Assembly (NCBI GenBank): GCA_002398845.1
Contig: DHBY01000052.1
Location: forward strand, 13,751-77,750
Direction: 5' to 3'
DNA length: 64,000 bases
DNA from: Firmicutes bacterium UBA4916
Lineage (GTDB): Bacteria > Bacillota > Clostridia > Tissierellales > Tepidimicrobiaceae
The notes under the pieces are model-generated. The model had not been told where the DNA came from, did not search any database, and was given only the letters and a program-made list of their open reading frames with translations. Of this stretch, positions 9,057 through 19,086 are shown in pieces (position 1 is the first letter of the stretch; each line of letters begins with the position of its first letter). The translations under genes and the position numbers were made by a program.

Positions 9057-10901
9057 TTATTTATTATCATCATCATCCATTACTTCAAAATCTGCATCTA
9101 CCACATCATCATTTTCACTATGGCCTTCTCCATCTGCTCCTGTTCCTGTTCCTGCACCTTGACCTTGTGTCTGATCATACATTTTTTGTGATATGCTGTA
9201 GAACTCTTGAGTTAACTCTTCTGTCTTTGTTTTTATTTCTTCTATATTGTCTCCTTCTAATGCCTTCTTCAACTCATTTAATTTTCCTTCAACCTTTGAC
9301 TTTTCATCTGCGGAAATCTTTCCTTCTAATTCCTTCAATGTCTTTTCAGTTTGGTATACGATTGAATCAGCATTATTTCTTACTTCTATAGATTCTTTTT
9401 TCTTCTTGTCTTCCTCTTCATATTTTTCAGCTTCTTTTACTTTTCTATCTATTTCATCATCGCTTAAATTAGTTGAAGCAGTAATTGTAATTCTTTGTTC
9501 TTTTCCAGTACCTAAATCTTTAGCAGATACATTTACAATACCATTAGCATCTATATCAAAAGTAACTTCTATTTGAGGTACTCCTCTTGGTGCTGGTGGT
9601 ATACCAGTAAGTTGGAATCTACCTAATGTAACATTGTCATTAGCCATTTGTCTTTCACCTTGTAAAACATGAATATCTACAGAAGTTTGACTATCTGCAG
9701 CAGTAGTAAATACTTGGCTTTTCTTTGTAGGTATGGTTGTATTTCTTTCAATTAATTTTGTAGTTACCCCACCTAAAGTTTCTATACCTAAGGATAATGG
9801 TGTTACATCTAGTAATAATAAATCCTTTACTTCTCCACTTAATACCCCACCTTGTATTGCAGCACCTATAGCAACACATTCATCCGGGTTAATATCCTTT
9901 TGAGGATCCTTCCCTATTAATTTTTTAACTGCCTCTTGAACTGCTGGTATTCTTGTTGAACCACCAACAAGTATTACTTTTTCAATATCATTTGGCTTAA
10001 GCCCGGCATCCTTTAAAGCTGATCTAATTGGTTCTAGTGTTTTTTCTACTAAATGAGAGGTTAAACCCTCAAATTTAGCTCTTGAAACATCCATGTTCAA
10101 ATGTAATGGTCCTGAAGCTGTAGCAGTTATAAATGGCAAATTTATATTTGTTGACATTACTGATGATAATTCTTTTTTAGCTTTTTCTGCTGCTTCTTTT
10201 AACCTTTGTAGTGACATATTGTCTTGTCTCAAATCTATTCCATTTTCTTTTTTAAATTCTTCTGCTATATAATCGATTAAAACTTGGTCAAAATCATCCC
10301 CACCTAAATGGTTGTTTCCTCTAGTAGCTAGCACTTCAAATACTCCATCGCCTAATTCTAGGATTGAAACATCAAAAGTTCCTCCGCCAAGGTCAAATAC
10401 CATAATCTTGTGTTGACTTTCGTCTTTATCCATTCCATAAGCTAAAGCTGCCGCTGTAGGTTCATTTATTATTCTTTGAACATTTAATCCAGCAATTCTT
10501 CCAGCGTCTTTTGTTGCTTGTCTTTGAGCATCAGTAAAATATGCTGGCACAGTGATTACTGCATCTGTTACAGTTTCACCTAGATAATTTTCTACATCAA
10601 TTTTGATTTTCTGTAAAATCATTGCAGAAATATCTTGTGGAGTATAATTCTTCCCATCTATATTTTTTTTATAATCTTTTCCCATTTCTCTCTTAATTGA
10701 TGCTATAGTCCTATCCGGATTAGTAATTGCCTGTCTTTTTGCAGTTTCTCCAGCTAATCTTTCCCCATCTTTAGTAAATGCTACTACTGATGGAGTAGTT
10801 CTATTCCCTTCTGCATTAGGGATAATAACAGGTTCTCCACCTTCCATAACTGCCACACATGAGTTGGTGGTTCCTAAGTCAATACCAATTATTTTTCCCA
10901 T
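9057..10901 (-). CDS. dnaK: Chaperone protein DnaK (Hsp70)
   Basis: A complete 614-residue Hsp70. The nucleotide domain begins [17 protein letters not shown] and carries [12 protein letters not shown] and the conserved [11 protein letters not shown]; the linker [16 protein letters not shown] leads into the beta substrate domain, and the C-terminal helical lid ends in a Gly-rich tail and acidic end ([12 protein letters not shown]). DnaK binds exposed hydrophobic segments in an ATP-controlled cycle with GrpE and DnaJ, both encoded next to it. The start ATG has AAGGAGG upstream. Regulation is through the CIRCE operator ahead of hrcA. Confidence 0.98.
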   Translation of the reverse strand: MGKIIGIDLGTTNSCVAVMEGGEPVIIPNAEGNRTTPSVVAFTKDGERLAGETAKRQAITNPDRTIASIKREMGKDYKKNIDGKNYTPQDISAMILQKIKIDVENYLGETVTDAVITVPAYFTDAQRQATKDAGRIAGLNVQRIINEPTAAALAYGMDKDESQHKIMVFDLGGGTFDVSILELGDGVFEVLATRGNNHLGGDDFDQVLIDYIAEEFKKENGIDLRQDNMSLQRLKEAAEKAKKELSSVMSTNINLPFITATASGPLHLNMDVSRAKFEGLTSHLVEKTLEPIRSALKDAGLKPNDIEKVILVGGSTRIPAVQEAVKKLIGKDPQKDINPDECVAIGAAIQGGVLSGEVKDLLLLDVTPLSLGIETLGGVTTKLIERNTTIPTKKSQVFTTAADSQTSVDIHVLQGERQMANDNVTLGRFQLTGIPPAPRGVPQIEVTFDIDANGIVNVSAKDLGTGKEQRITITASTNLSDDEIDRKVKEAEKYEEEDKKKKESIEVRNNADSIVYQTEKTLKELEGKISADEKSKVEGKLNELKKALEGDNIEEIKTKTEELTQEFYSISQKMYDQTQGQGAGTGTGADGEGHSENDDVVDADFEVMDDDDNK

Positions 10902-10926
10902 ATAAATTCCTCCTTAAAATATTGTA

Positions 10927-11481
10927 TTATTTAGCTACCTTTACCATGCTTGGTCTGATAACTCTATCATTTAATGTATATCCTTTTTGAAACACTTCTA
11001 ATATAGTTCCCTCTTCTGAATCCTTTGCTTCTTCCATCAATACAGCATGATGTAAATTAGGGTCAAAAGATTTTCCTAAACATTGTATTTCTTTAAGGCC
11101 ATTGTCATTAAGTACCTCTACAAATTGATCATATATCATCTTGACCCCTTGGTAGAAACCATCCTCCTCTTCTGCACTTTGAATGGCCCTATCAAAGTTG
11201 TCTAATATAGGCAATAGTTGATTCATTAGATCTTCTGTTGCATAAAGAGTAGTGCTTTCTTTATCCTTAATAGCCCTATTCTTATAGTTCACAAAATCTG
11301 CTTGCAATCTCAAAAATCTGTTATTCAATTCTTCTATTTCAATATCTTTTTGGTTTAGTTCTTCTTCAAATTGTTCTTTATCTTCTAGTTCATCCTTTTC
11401 CTCATTTGCCTGAGATTCTTCACAATTACGAACTGCTTCCTCATCCAGTTCTTCTTTAACTATTTCCTCTTTTTTCCCCAT
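10927..11481 (-). CDS. grpE: Nucleotide exchange factor GrpE
   Basis: A 184-residue GrpE. The N-terminal third is very acidic and forms the long coiled coil ([20 protein letters not shown]), followed by [13 protein letters not shown] and the compact C-terminal beta domain with the family signature ([46 protein letters not shown]). GrpE releases ADP from DnaK and acts as a thermosensor. It lies between hrcA and dnaK in the heat-shock operon. Confidence 0.97.
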   Translation of the reverse strand: MGKKEEIVKEELDEEAVRNCEESQANEEKDELEDKEQFEEELNQKDIEIEELNNRFLRLQADFVNYKNRAIKDKESTTLYATEDLMNQLLPILDNFDRAIQSAEEEDGFYQGVKMIYDQFVEVLNDNGLKEIQCLGKSFDPNLHHAVLMEEAKDSEEGTILEVFQKGYTLNDRVIRPSMVKVAK

Positions 11482-11539
11482 TAAATCACCTCTTCAATAC
11501 TAATCTAAGTTTACATAGGGTGTAAAACCTAGTTACACC

Positions 11540-12583
11540 CTATGGTTTCCCTACTAACATATCTAATATTTCTGTTAAATTTATTGAAAATAGCCTTAGT
11601 GCATTTATTACCATAGGATAATTCATCCTTGTTGGTCCAATAACACCTATTTTACCAATAGTCATATCGCCCAACTTATAGTTTGTAGTTATTAGGCTGC
11701 AATCCTTTATTGGGTCGTATATATTTTCATCTCCTATAGTAATTTTTATGCCTTTTTCTAAAGAATCATTTAGTAATAAATTTACTAAAAGTTCCTTATC
11801 CTCAATAAAAGATATAAAGGATTTTGCTCTATCTAAATCCTTATATTCTGGAAAATTGAAAATTTTATTAACCCCATCAGCGTATACATCAACATGGTCA
11901 ATATCATCTAAAGATTTATTGATTATTGGTATAATATCATCTATTATTTCCTTAAATTCATATATTTCTTTAAATATTCCATTATCCATTATTTCCTCAA
12001 TTTCTTCTATTGTAAGTCCTTTTAGTTTATTATTTAAAAAATTTGATATAGTATTTAGCTGTTCTTCTGGTATTTTTTGTTCAATCCTAAATATTGTATT
12101 TTTAACAATACCAGAATCACTAACTAGAACCATTAATATTTCTGTTTCATCTATAGGTATTAGATGTATATGTTTTAGTTTGCTTTTTTCCATCTGAGGT
12201 GATATAGCCAATGCGGTATAACTAGTAATCGCAGATAATATCTTTGTAGCATTTTGTATTAATTGATCGATTTCATTTGATTCTTTAGTTAATATCTGCT
12301 TAATTTCTTCTTTTTTCTTCATGTCCATTTTTAATTTCTCTGCTTTTAATATCTGATTAACGTATAATCTATAAGCTTTATCTGAAGGTATCCTACCTGC
12401 TGATGTATGGGGTTTATTTAGATACCCCAGGTCTTCCAAGTCTGACATTTCATTTCTTATAGTAGCTGAACTTACACCCAAATCATATTGCTTCGATATG
12501 GTCCTTGACCCAATAGGCTCAGCACTAACTATATAACTGTTAATTATAGCATGGAGAACTTTTATTTTTCTATCATCCAACAT
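11540..12583 (-). CDS. hrcA: Heat-inducible transcription repressor HrcA
   Basis: A 347-residue HrcA with N-terminal winged helix (LDDRKIKVLHAIINSYI, SAEPIGSRTISKQYDLGVSSATIRNEM), the characteristic YLNKPHTSAGRIPSDKAYR, a GAF-like middle, and the C-terminal IGKIGVIGPTRMNYPMVI. It binds CIRCE and is kept active by GroEL in related species. I use ATG at 12583 with GGGGTGAT upstream; the frame could extend three codons to a GTG inside that site. It is the first gene of the operon and its own operator lies 37 bases upstream. Confidence 0.97.
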   Translation of the reverse strand: MLDDRKIKVLHAIINSYIVSAEPIGSRTISKQYDLGVSSATIRNEMSDLEDLGYLNKPHTSAGRIPSDKAYRLYVNQILKAEKLKMDMKKKEEIKQILTKESNEIDQLIQNATKILSAITSYTALAISPQMEKSKLKHIHLIPIDETEILMVLVSDSGIVKNTIFRIEQKIPEEQLNTISNFLNNKLKGLTIEEIEEIMDNGIFKEIYEFKEIIDDIIPIINKSLDDIDHVDVYADGVNKIFNFPEYKDLDRAKSFISFIEDKELLVNLLLNDSLEKGIKITIGDENIYDPIKDCSLITTNYKLGDMTIGKIGVIGPTRMNYPMVINALRLFSINLTEILDMLVGKP

Positions 12584-12619
12584 ATTTATCACCCCGATTT
12601 TTTATGTTTCGGATGTCTG

Positions 12620-12646
12620 TTAGCACTCTTGAGTCTTGAGTGCTAA
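12620..12646 (-). promoter_or_regulatory. CIRCE operator (HrcA binding site)
   Basis: A perfect consensus CIRCE: TTAGCACTC (12620-12628), nine-base spacer, GAGTGCTAA (12638-12646). It lies between the promoter and the hrcA start, so HrcA should block its own operon. Confidence 0.97.
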
Positions 12647-12650
12647 TATA

Positions 12651-12679
12651 AAATTATCACTAGTAAAGGATTTTGTCAA
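12651..12679 (-). promoter_or_regulatory. Predicted sigma-A promoter of the hrcA-grpE-dnaK-dnaJ operon
   Basis: On the minus strand a perfect TTGACA (12674-12679) is followed after 17 bases by TAATTT (12651-12656) with a TG two bases upstream of it (extended -10). The CIRCE element begins a few bases downstream, overlapping the expected transcription start. Confidence 0.75.
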
Positions 12680-12701
12680 TACCTTTTTAAAAATATGTTC
12701 A

Positions 12702-13838
12702 CTATGGCAGCAAATCTATATTTACAATATCTGACAAATCCAATCCCCTAGATGTAAATCTAATCCATTCATCATCAATATATAATAAACCTTGCTCTTT
12801 ATGTTTTTTTAATTCATCCTCATATATATCTTCTACTTTTATATTGAACCTATTTAAAAAATCCTTTTTATTTATTCCTTCAATTAATCTAAGTCCCAAT
12901 ATTAAATATTCTGCAATTTCCATCCTTTTATCTATATTTTCTTCTCCTTCTGTTGGAAAAATTCCTTTATCTAAACTTTCATAGTACTTATTAAAATTAT
13001 TATAATTCCAAAATCTTTTCCCTTTTAAGTTGGAATGAGCAGCTATGCCAAACCCTACATAAGGCTTTACCTTCCAATATATTAAATTATGCTTACACTG
13101 AAAACCTTCTTTGGAAAAATTGGATATTTCATAATGCTTGTAGCCATTTCTTTCAAGATACTTTATTCCATTATGGTACATTTCTCTTTCTATATCCTCA
13201 TTAGGAAGCTTTATTTTACCTTCTTTGTACCATTTATTCATCAACGTATTTTCTTCTAAAATTAGACTATAATATGAAATATGCTCCACATTTAATCTAA
13301 CCATTTCCTCTAATGTTCTCATGCAATCATCCATTGTTTGATTTGGTAAGCCAAACATTAGGTCTACATTTACATTTTCAAATCCTATATTCCTTATTAA
13401 TTCATAACTATTATAAAAGTCCATAGAGGTATGGGTTCTACCTATTTCCTTTAGGAGGCTATCATTTAAAGATTGTACACCTAAACTTATCCTATTTATT
13501 CCTATTTCTTTATATATTTTCAACTTTTCTTTATTTAAAGTTCCTGGATTGGCTTCAATAGTTATTTCTTCTATTTTTTCTCCATTAAATTTTTTATAAA
13601 TATTGTAGAGAATTTTATAGATATATTGTCCCTCTAGATAGGATGGGGTACCTCCTCCAATAAAAATGGTTTTAACTTGATATTCTCCTAGTAAGTTTTG
13701 ATATAAATCCATTTCTTTTATTATATAATCTACATACCCATCTATTTTATTATCTAACTTAGGGAAGGAAATAAAATCACAGTAATAGCATTTACTTCTA
13801 CAAAATGGGATATGAATATATATGCCTAATTCTTTCAT
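12702..13838 (-). CDS. hemW: Heme chaperone HemW (radical SAM, HemN-like)
   Basis: A 378-residue radical-SAM protein of the HemW type. It begins MKELGIYIHIPFCRSKCYYC, with the CxxxCxxC cluster motif, followed by FIGGGTPSYLE, GLPNQTMDD, and the conserved HYEISNFSKEG and HNLIYWKVKPYVGFGIAAHS. HemW proteins carry heme rather than make it, unlike coproporphyrinogen oxidase HemN; the short N-terminus argues for HemW. I chose ATG at 13838 with AGAGGGAG upstream; a frame extending to 13892 has no ribosome site. It follows lepA as in Bacillus. Confidence 0.93.
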   Translation of the reverse strand: MKELGIYIHIPFCRSKCYYCDFISFPKLDNKIDGYVDYIIKEMDLYQNLLGEYQVKTIFIGGGTPSYLEGQYIYKILYNIYKKFNGEKIEEITIEANPGTLNKEKLKIYKEIGINRISLGVQSLNDSLLKEIGRTHTSMDFYNSYELIRNIGFENVNVDLMFGLPNQTMDDCMRTLEEMVRLNVEHISYYSLILEENTLMNKWYKEGKIKLPNEDIEREMYHNGIKYLERNGYKHYEISNFSKEGFQCKHNLIYWKVKPYVGFGIAAHSNLKGKRFWNYNNFNKYYESLDKGIFPTEGEENIDKRMEIAEYLILGLRLIEGINKKDFLNRFNIKVEDIYEDELKKHKEQGLLYIDDEWIRFTSRGLDLSDIVNIDLLP

Positions 13839-13869
13839 CCAATCTCTCCCTCTTAAAATGGATAAGTTT

Positions 13870-13893
13870 AATGCACACCAAAAAGTGTGCATT
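13870..13893 (-). repeat. Hairpin at the lepA/hemW junction
   Basis: An inverted repeat of nine bases (AATGCACAC/GTGTGCATT, six-base loop) overlaps the lepA stop codon. No T run follows on the transcribed minus strand, so it is more likely an RNA-processing or stability hairpin than a terminator. Confidence 0.5.
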
Positions 13894-15706
13894 ACTTTTT
13901 TTCATCATATTTTAATACTGCTAAAAAAGCTTCTTGAGGAACTTCCACTGCACCTATTTGTCTCATTCGCTTTTTGCCTTCTTTTTGTTTTTCTAGAAGT
14001 TTTTTCTTCCTAGTTATATCTCCACCATAACATTTTGCTAGTACATCTTTTCTTAAAGCTCGTACAGTCTCTCGTGCAATTATTTTTGATCCAATAGCTG
14101 CTTGTATAGGTACTGCAAATTGATGACGTGGTATTTCATCTTTTAATCTTTCCACTATATGTCTTCCTCTTTCATAGGCTTTTTCTTCATGAACTATTAT
14201 GGAAAATGCATCAACTAATTCTCCATTAATCAATATATCTAATTTCACCAATTGAGATTCTTTATAGCCAGAAAGTTCATAATCTAAAGAGGCAAAACCT
14301 CTTGTTTTCGATTTCAATGCATCGAAGAAATCATATATAACCTCATTTAATGGTAAATCATAATGCATTACTACTCTAGTTTCCTCTAAGTATTCCATGT
14401 TTTTGAATACCCCTCGCCTATTTTGGCAAAGTTCCATTACAGCTCCTACATGTTCCGTTGGTGTCATTATAGATGCTGATACTATTGGTTCTTCCATATA
14501 CTCTATTTCCGCTTCATCTGGTAGATTTGTAGGGTTTTGTATAGATATCATTTCTCCAGTTTTTTTCTTTATTTTGTATATAACACTAGGTGCTGTTGTA
14601 ACTATGTTTAGATCAAATTCTCTTTCTAGTCTTTCTTGGATTATTTCCATATGAAGCAATCCTAAAAATCCACACCTAAATCCAAAACCTAATGCAACTG
14701 AAGTTTCTGGTTCAAATACTAAACTAGCATCATTAACTTGAAGTTTTTCTAAAGCATCTCTTACAGAGTTAAAATCCTCTCCTTCAGCCGGATAAATACC
14801 GCAGTATACCATTGGTACAACTTTTTTATAACCTAATAGCGGTGTTTCTGTTGGATTGTTCTCATCAGTTATTGTATCCCCTACTCGTGCATCCTTCACG
14901 TTTTTAATGCTGGCTACTGCATATCCTACGTCTCCAGCTTCCAATTTATCTACTGGCTGATGCTTTGAAGTAGTTACGCCTACTTCTGTTACTTCATAGG
15001 ATTTATTTGAAGACATCATCCTAACTTCCATACCTGGTTTTATTGTGCCTTCAAATACCCTTATATAAGATACAACTCCTTTATAGGCATCATAATAGGA
15101 ATCAAATATTAACGCTTTCAATGGTGCGCCTTTGTCCCCTTCTGGAGCAGGTATTTTATTAACTATTGCCTCTAATACATCTTCAATATTTAAACCTTCC
15201 TTAGCTGATACTAAGGGAGCATCCTCTGCTTCAATACCAATAACATCTTCAATCTCTTTTTTAACTTCATCTGGCCTAGCACTAGGTAAATCAATTTTAT
15301 TTATTATAGGTACAATTTCCAAGTCCTGTTCTAATGCCAAATATACATTAGCAAGGGTTTGAGCCTCTATCCCTTGAGTTGCATCTACAACCAATAGTGC
15401 TCCCTCACAGGCAGCTAAAGACCTAGAAACCTCATAGTTAAAGTCTACATGACCAGGTGTATCTATTAAGTTTAAAATATATTCTTCTCCATCATTAGCT
15501 TTATAATTAAGCCTTACACTTTTTAGCTTTATGGTTATTCCTCTTTCCCTTTCTATATCCATGCTATCAAGAACCTGAGATTGCATCTCTCTAGACGTTA
15601 ATAATCCCGTTTTTTCAATTAGTCTATCTGCAAGGGTAGATTTTCCATGATCGATATGGGCAATAATAGAAAAGTTTCTTATATTGTTTCTTTTAACCTT
15701 CTGCAT
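13892..15706 (-). CDS. lepA: Elongation factor 4 (LepA), ribosomal back-translocase GTPase
   Basis: A complete 604-residue translational GTPase. G motifs are [10 protein letters not shown], the switch region [20 protein letters not shown] and NKIDLP; domains II, III and V follow, with the LepA-specific C-terminal domain (GQ-rich region replaced by [22 protein letters not shown] and [18 protein letters not shown]). EF4 binds stalled or mis-translocated ribosomes and takes part in ribosome biogenesis. AAGGAGG precedes the ATG. Upstream lies the small membrane gene at 15800 and its terminator, downstream hemW. Confidence 0.98.
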   Translation of the reverse strand: MQKVKRNNIRNFSIIAHIDHGKSTLADRLIEKTGLLTSREMQSQVLDSMDIERERGITIKLKSVRLNYKANDGEEYILNLIDTPGHVDFNYEVSRSLAACEGALLVVDATQGIEAQTLANVYLALEQDLEIVPIINKIDLPSARPDEVKKEIEDVIGIEAEDAPLVSAKEGLNIEDVLEAIVNKIPAPEGDKGAPLKALIFDSYYDAYKGVVSYIRVFEGTIKPGMEVRMMSSNKSYEVTEVGVTTSKHQPVDKLEAGDVGYAVASIKNVKDARVGDTITDENNPTETPLLGYKKVVPMVYCGIYPAEGEDFNSVRDALEKLQVNDASLVFEPETSVALGFGFRCGFLGLLHMEIIQERLEREFDLNIVTTAPSVIYKIKKKTGEMISIQNPTNLPDEAEIEYMEEPIVSASIMTPTEHVGAVMELCQNRRGVFKNMEYLEETRVVMHYDLPLNEVIYDFFDALKSKTRGFASLDYELSGYKESQLVKLDILINGELVDAFSIIVHEEKAYERGRHIVERLKDEIPRHQFAVPIQAAIGSKIIARETVRALRKDVLAKCYGGDITRKKKLLEKQKEGKKRMRQIGAVEVPQEAFLAVLKYDEKK

Positions 15707-15774
15707 GTTTTACCTCCTTAAGAAGTATCAATGACTCTAAGCCATTATTATATCAGAAATGCCTTTAGATGTAA

Positions 15775-15801
15775 AACAAAAGACCAGAAATTTCTGGTCT
15801 T
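15775..15801 (-). terminator. Terminator before lepA
   Basis: A perfect 22-base palindrome (AAGACCAGA, AATT, TCTGGTCTT at 15780-15801) is followed by four T on the minus strand and overlaps the stop codon of the upstream small gene. It ends the gpr-spoIIP-lepB group. Confidence 0.8.
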
Positions 15802-16051
15802 ATTTGTCATCTTTTTTCAAAATTTTTAAATCTATAATATAACTTTTACCAAATAAATCTATTTTTCTTTCCCCAATGCTAAGTTTAAATATGGTTGGGT
15901 TTTCTAAATAATCCAAATAAGCAATGTTTTCATTTACTATTTTTATGCCAAAGTATAGTATAGATAAGATAAAAGCTATGGTTATGGATTTACACATCTT
16001 TCTTCTATTCTTTTTCCTTAAGCGTTTTCTTTTTTCTATTCTGGTCTCCAA
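15800..16051 (-). CDS. Small basic single-pass membrane protein at the yqxA position
   Basis: An 83-residue protein with a strongly basic N-terminus (RIEKRKRLRKKNRRKMCK), one membrane helix (SITIAFILSILYFGIKIV) and a short outer tail containing IGERKIDLFGKSYIIDL. I use the TTG at 16051, five bases behind GGGTGG. It starts 44 bases after lepB. In Bacillus the corresponding place between spoIIP and lepA is held by yqxA, a small sporulation protein; the topology is comparable but I see no clear similarity, so the function is unknown. Co-transcription with spoIIP and lepB suggests a role in sporulation or export. Confidence 0.65.
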   Translation of the reverse strand: METRIEKRKRLRKKNRRKMCKSITIAFILSILYFGIKIVNENIAYLDYLENPTIFKLSIGERKIDLFGKSYIIDLKILKKDDK

Positions 16052-16095
16052 AAATACCACCCTAATTAGTATAACTAATCTTAATAAGTATTATA

Positions 16096-16644
16096 CTAAT
16101 CTAGTTTACCAAATCGCCCGTTGAAAGGAAAATATCTAAAACCTGTTATTCCTTTTATTGTATCAACAGGTATACAACCAAAATATCTACTATCTTTACT
16201 AGCTCCTTCTTCCCTATTATCACCTAATACAAAAGCATATCCTTTAGGAACCTCCCAATAATTTTCTCCATATATATGAGTATAGGCCCCTTCATCTATA
16301 TAATCTTCTACTAATACCTCTCCATTTAAATAAACTTTTCCATCAGTTATGGCTATTGTGTCTCCCTCAAGACCAATTACGCGCTTTATATAATCTTTAT
16401 TTGCTGCATCTGGTGCTTTTAAAACTACTATATCTCCTCTATCTGGTCCCGAAAAATATAAGGATACTTTATTTGCAAAAAGTCTATCTTTTTCATGTAG
16501 GGTTGGATACATAGAGTTTCCTAACACGTATGTAGTGTTAAATATAAAGGACTTTATTAATATAGCTATTACAATAGCCAATAATATACTTTTTATCCAT
16601 TCCATAGCTTCACTCTTTACATCTTTTTTATTATCTTCTTCCAT
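16096..16644 (-). CDS. lepB: Type I signal peptidase
   Basis: A 182-residue signal peptidase I with an N-terminal membrane anchor (WIKSILLAIVIAILIKSFIF), the Ser nucleophile in GNSMYPTL, the Lys general base in DYIKRVIGLEGD, and the box E region FVLGDNREEGASKDSRYFG. It removes signal peptides from exported proteins at the outer membrane surface. I use ATG at 16644, eight bases behind GAGGAG; the frame extends to 16677 without a ribosome site. Its place between spoIIP and lepA is unusual compared with Bacillus and suggests expression together with sporulation genes. Confidence 0.95.
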   Translation of the reverse strand: MEEDNKKDVKSEAMEWIKSILLAIVIAILIKSFIFNTTYVLGNSMYPTLHEKDRLFANKVSLYFSGPDRGDIVVLKAPDAANKDYIKRVIGLEGDTIAITDGKVYLNGEVLVEDYIDEGAYTHIYGENYWEVPKGYAFVLGDNREEGASKDSRYFGCIPVDTIKGITGFRYFPFNGRFGKLD

Positions 16645-16707
16645 AAAAACATCTCCTCTAACAAAGTATATTTTCATTATATCATTTTTTAAAATTTAAA
16701 AAAAGTT

Positions 16708-17886
16708 TTATTGTTTTTCTATGTTTTCAATGACTATGCTTAAAATCTCCCCTAGTATTTCTGCTGTACCCATTGCTTCATCTATAGTGTTTAAATGGCT
16801 TCCTACTTCAATTAAAGCTGAGTAGTCAGAAAGAAATTGATTATATTTACCTACTGGCTTTATAAGAATTCCTGTACATAAGTCTGGATAAAGTATATCT
16901 GTAACTGCTTTAAAATATTTAGCAAAACTTAAAACTGCTTCCTTATTTGGAGAGTCTGGTCCTATTACAAATGAAAAAGTCGCTACATCTTTCCCATTTA
17001 TTTTTATTTTTGCTTTTTCTAAAAGCTTATTCATATTCTTCTTAACTTTAGGGTCATTTAAATCAAATCCATTTCGATGAATATCAAGTAAAATTTTAAA
17101 GTTGCTATTATCCCCCATTTTTTTAGTTACAGTGTTTAATGACTTGGAATAAGATTTATTATATGAAGGTATATCGTGATATTCAGTAACATGTTCTACT
17201 TTATGTCCATTCGCTTCTAATACCTTAGAAATCTTCTCCCCTACATTAGTTACATTATAATTTTTATCCGTAGTATGATAGTTATCATCTTTTATTGGCA
17301 AATATGATTCTGTGCCATGAGTATGATATAAAAGTATATAAGGTTTTTCTTTGTCTATCTTTAATGGTTTTATATTTAAAGGTTTTGGTAGATTTTCTAA
17401 TGAAATATTTCCTTCTGAATCATTTATAATTATTAAATCTTCATATTCCTCTAATCTATCAATTATTATAAAATCTTCTATTACTGTCGGATTGTCTTCC
17501 ATATCATCTTCATTTAACTCATCTATACCTGCTAGTTCTGTCTCTCCCCTAAAATGAATAATTGAAGGAAATTGTGCTTTTATAAAGGATTTGAATTTGT
17601 CTCCAAATGAAAGATTATCGTTTAAATAATAATTCCAGCTATTACTTTGGAACTGTTCAGTGCTATATAAGTTTATAATGGAGCTTGTTCTACCAAAAAT
17701 AGCAATAAAAAGTCTTTCATTTTTAGCCTTAGGTTCCTCATATCTAAATACTGGTTTTGCTTCATATCCTGGATCTTTTTCCCCCTTATTTCCCACGGTT
17801 TTGATTAATATTGTGCCAAGATTGAATACTATAAGACATATTAATGCAAAAATAATATAGGTATTTCTACTATTTTTTCTTTTCAT
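16708..17886 (-). CDS. spoIIP: Stage II sporulation protein P (SpoIIP)
   Basis: A 392-residue protein with one N-terminal membrane helix (YIIFALICLIVFNLGTILI) and a large extracytoplasmic amidase domain: PYILLYHTHGTESYLP with the zinc-ligand His, a Glu/His region LLDIHRNGF, and ALIEVGSHLNTIDEAMGTAE at the end. SpoIIP is the amidase and endopeptidase that, with SpoIID and SpoIIM, thins septal peptidoglycan during engulfment. Gene order gpr-spoIIP matches Bacillus. The start ATG has AGGGAG upstream. spoIID and spoIIM are not in this window. Confidence 0.95.
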   Translation of the reverse strand: MKRKNSRNTYIIFALICLIVFNLGTILIKTVGNKGEKDPGYEAKPVFRYEEPKAKNERLFIAIFGRTSSIINLYSTEQFQSNSWNYYLNDNLSFGDKFKSFIKAQFPSIIHFRGETELAGIDELNEDDMEDNPTVIEDFIIIDRLEEYEDLIIINDSEGNISLENLPKPLNIKPLKIDKEKPYILLYHTHGTESYLPIKDDNYHTTDKNYNVTNVGEKISKVLEANGHKVEHVTEYHDIPSYNKSYSKSLNTVTKKMGDNSNFKILLDIHRNGFDLNDPKVKKNMNKLLEKAKIKINGKDVATFSFVIGPDSPNKEAVLSFAKYFKAVTDILYPDLCTGILIKPVGKYNQFLSDYSALIEVGSHLNTIDEAMGTAEILGEILSIVIENIEKQ

Positions 17887-17974
17887 AAAAACACTCCCTA
17901 AAATTATGTATTCAATACATAGATTATATTCATAATTGACCTCATATATGATAATTGTTTTAGGGAGTAGTAAA

Positions 17975-18949
17975 TTACCTTATATATCTATTTACATCCT
18001 GTAAGTCAATGCCATGATGAAGAGCCATATTTAATCCATTAGCAATTATTATTGACAAATCATCAATAATTAAATCAATTTCTTTGGGGGTTACTACTAC
18101 ATTGGGCATAAAAGGCTCTAATACTTCTCTTATAAGCTCATATTTTTCTTCCTGGGATATTTCTTCGAGGGTTGAATAAAACTCAGTCCCTACTGTAGCA
18201 GCCTCTTTCATAGAACCTATAATTAAACCTATAGTGTCATTTATCATAGTAGCTGCATCTACAACTGTTGGTACTCCTATAGATAATACTGGCACTCCTA
18301 AGTAAGCCTCATTTAAACCTATCCTCTTGTTTCCTATGCCACTTCCTGGATTAATTCCTGTATCAGATATTTGAATAGTAGTGCTTACCCTTTCCATCTT
18401 TCGTGATGCCAAGGCATCTATTGCTATTACTAAGTCAGGATTTGTTTTTTCTACTATTCCTTTTACAATTTCACTTGTTTCTATTCCAGTTAGCCCCATA
18501 ACCCCAGGCGAGAGTGCCGAAACATTGGCAACTGTCTCATCTTTATCCTTTTTATAAGCTACAAAAAATTGCCTTGTAACCAAAACCCTATCCACTACCT
18601 TAGGTCCTAAAGCATCGGGGGTCACATTCCAATTGCCAAGCCCCACTATCAAGGTCTTGGTATTTTCGTTGTTTCTGCCTATTCCTTTTATTTCCTTTGC
18701 TAATAACTTGGATATTTCATCCTTTAAATCCTGATCTGTATTCTTTAGTTTTGGAACCTCAATAGTTATATAAACCCCTTTGGGTTTTCCCAAATTTCTA
18801 ACCCCTATTTCATCTAATATTTTCACTCTAGTTACAGTATAATCTCTCCCTTCCTCTTTTTCTACTTCAACTCCAGGCACCTCCCCATTATTTTTTTCTT
18901 GATAAATTTCTCTATTCTCTATTGCCAAATCTGTTCTTATCTCTATCAT
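17975..18949 (-). CDS. gpr: Germination protease GPR
   Basis: A 324-residue GPR zymogen. Near the N-terminus it shows RTDLAIENRE, the family's self-processing site that resembles the SASP cleavage site, then VGLGNWNVTPDALGPKVVDRVLVTR and the substrate-region LVIAIDALASRKMERVSTTIQISDTGINPGSGIGN. GPR is made in the forespore under sigma-G in related species, activates itself late in sporulation and degrades alpha/beta-type SASPs on germination. A candidate substrate is encoded at 26288-26494. It is divergent from rpsT. Confidence 0.97.
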   Translation of the reverse strand: MIEIRTDLAIENREIYQEKNNGEVPGVEVEKEEGRDYTVTRVKILDEIGVRNLGKPKGVYITIEVPKLKNTDQDLKDEISKLLAKEIKGIGRNNENTKTLIVGLGNWNVTPDALGPKVVDRVLVTRQFFVAYKKDKDETVANVSALSPGVMGLTGIETSEIVKGIVEKTNPDLVIAIDALASRKMERVSTTIQISDTGINPGSGIGNKRIGLNEAYLGVPVLSIGVPTVVDAATMINDTIGLIIGSMKEAATVGTEFYSTLEEISQEEKYELIREVLEPFMPNVVVTPKEIDLIIDDLSIIIANGLNMALHHGIDLQDVNRYIR

Positions 18950-19025
18950 TTTTTGCCTCCTTTTTAACTATTGAGATTATTTTTCTTCAATTTCTTGATT
19001 TTATGTATAATAAGCTTAATAATCC

Positions 19026-19054
19026 TTGATTTTTATCCATCTTCATGGTAAAAT
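19026..19054 (+). promoter_or_regulatory. Predicted sigma-A promoter for rpsT
   Basis: TTGATT (19026-19031) and TAAAAT (19049-19054) are spaced by exactly 17 bases, about 33 bases upstream of the TTG start of rpsT. Confidence 0.7.
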
Positions 19055-19086
19055 ATCTTTTGTTAAGATTAGAGGAGGTGAAACTA

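Noticed and set aside
9047..9391. Open frame on the plus strand opposite dnaK
   Set aside because: It is antisense to a certain gene, has an unnatural His/Leu-rich composition and no ribosome site.
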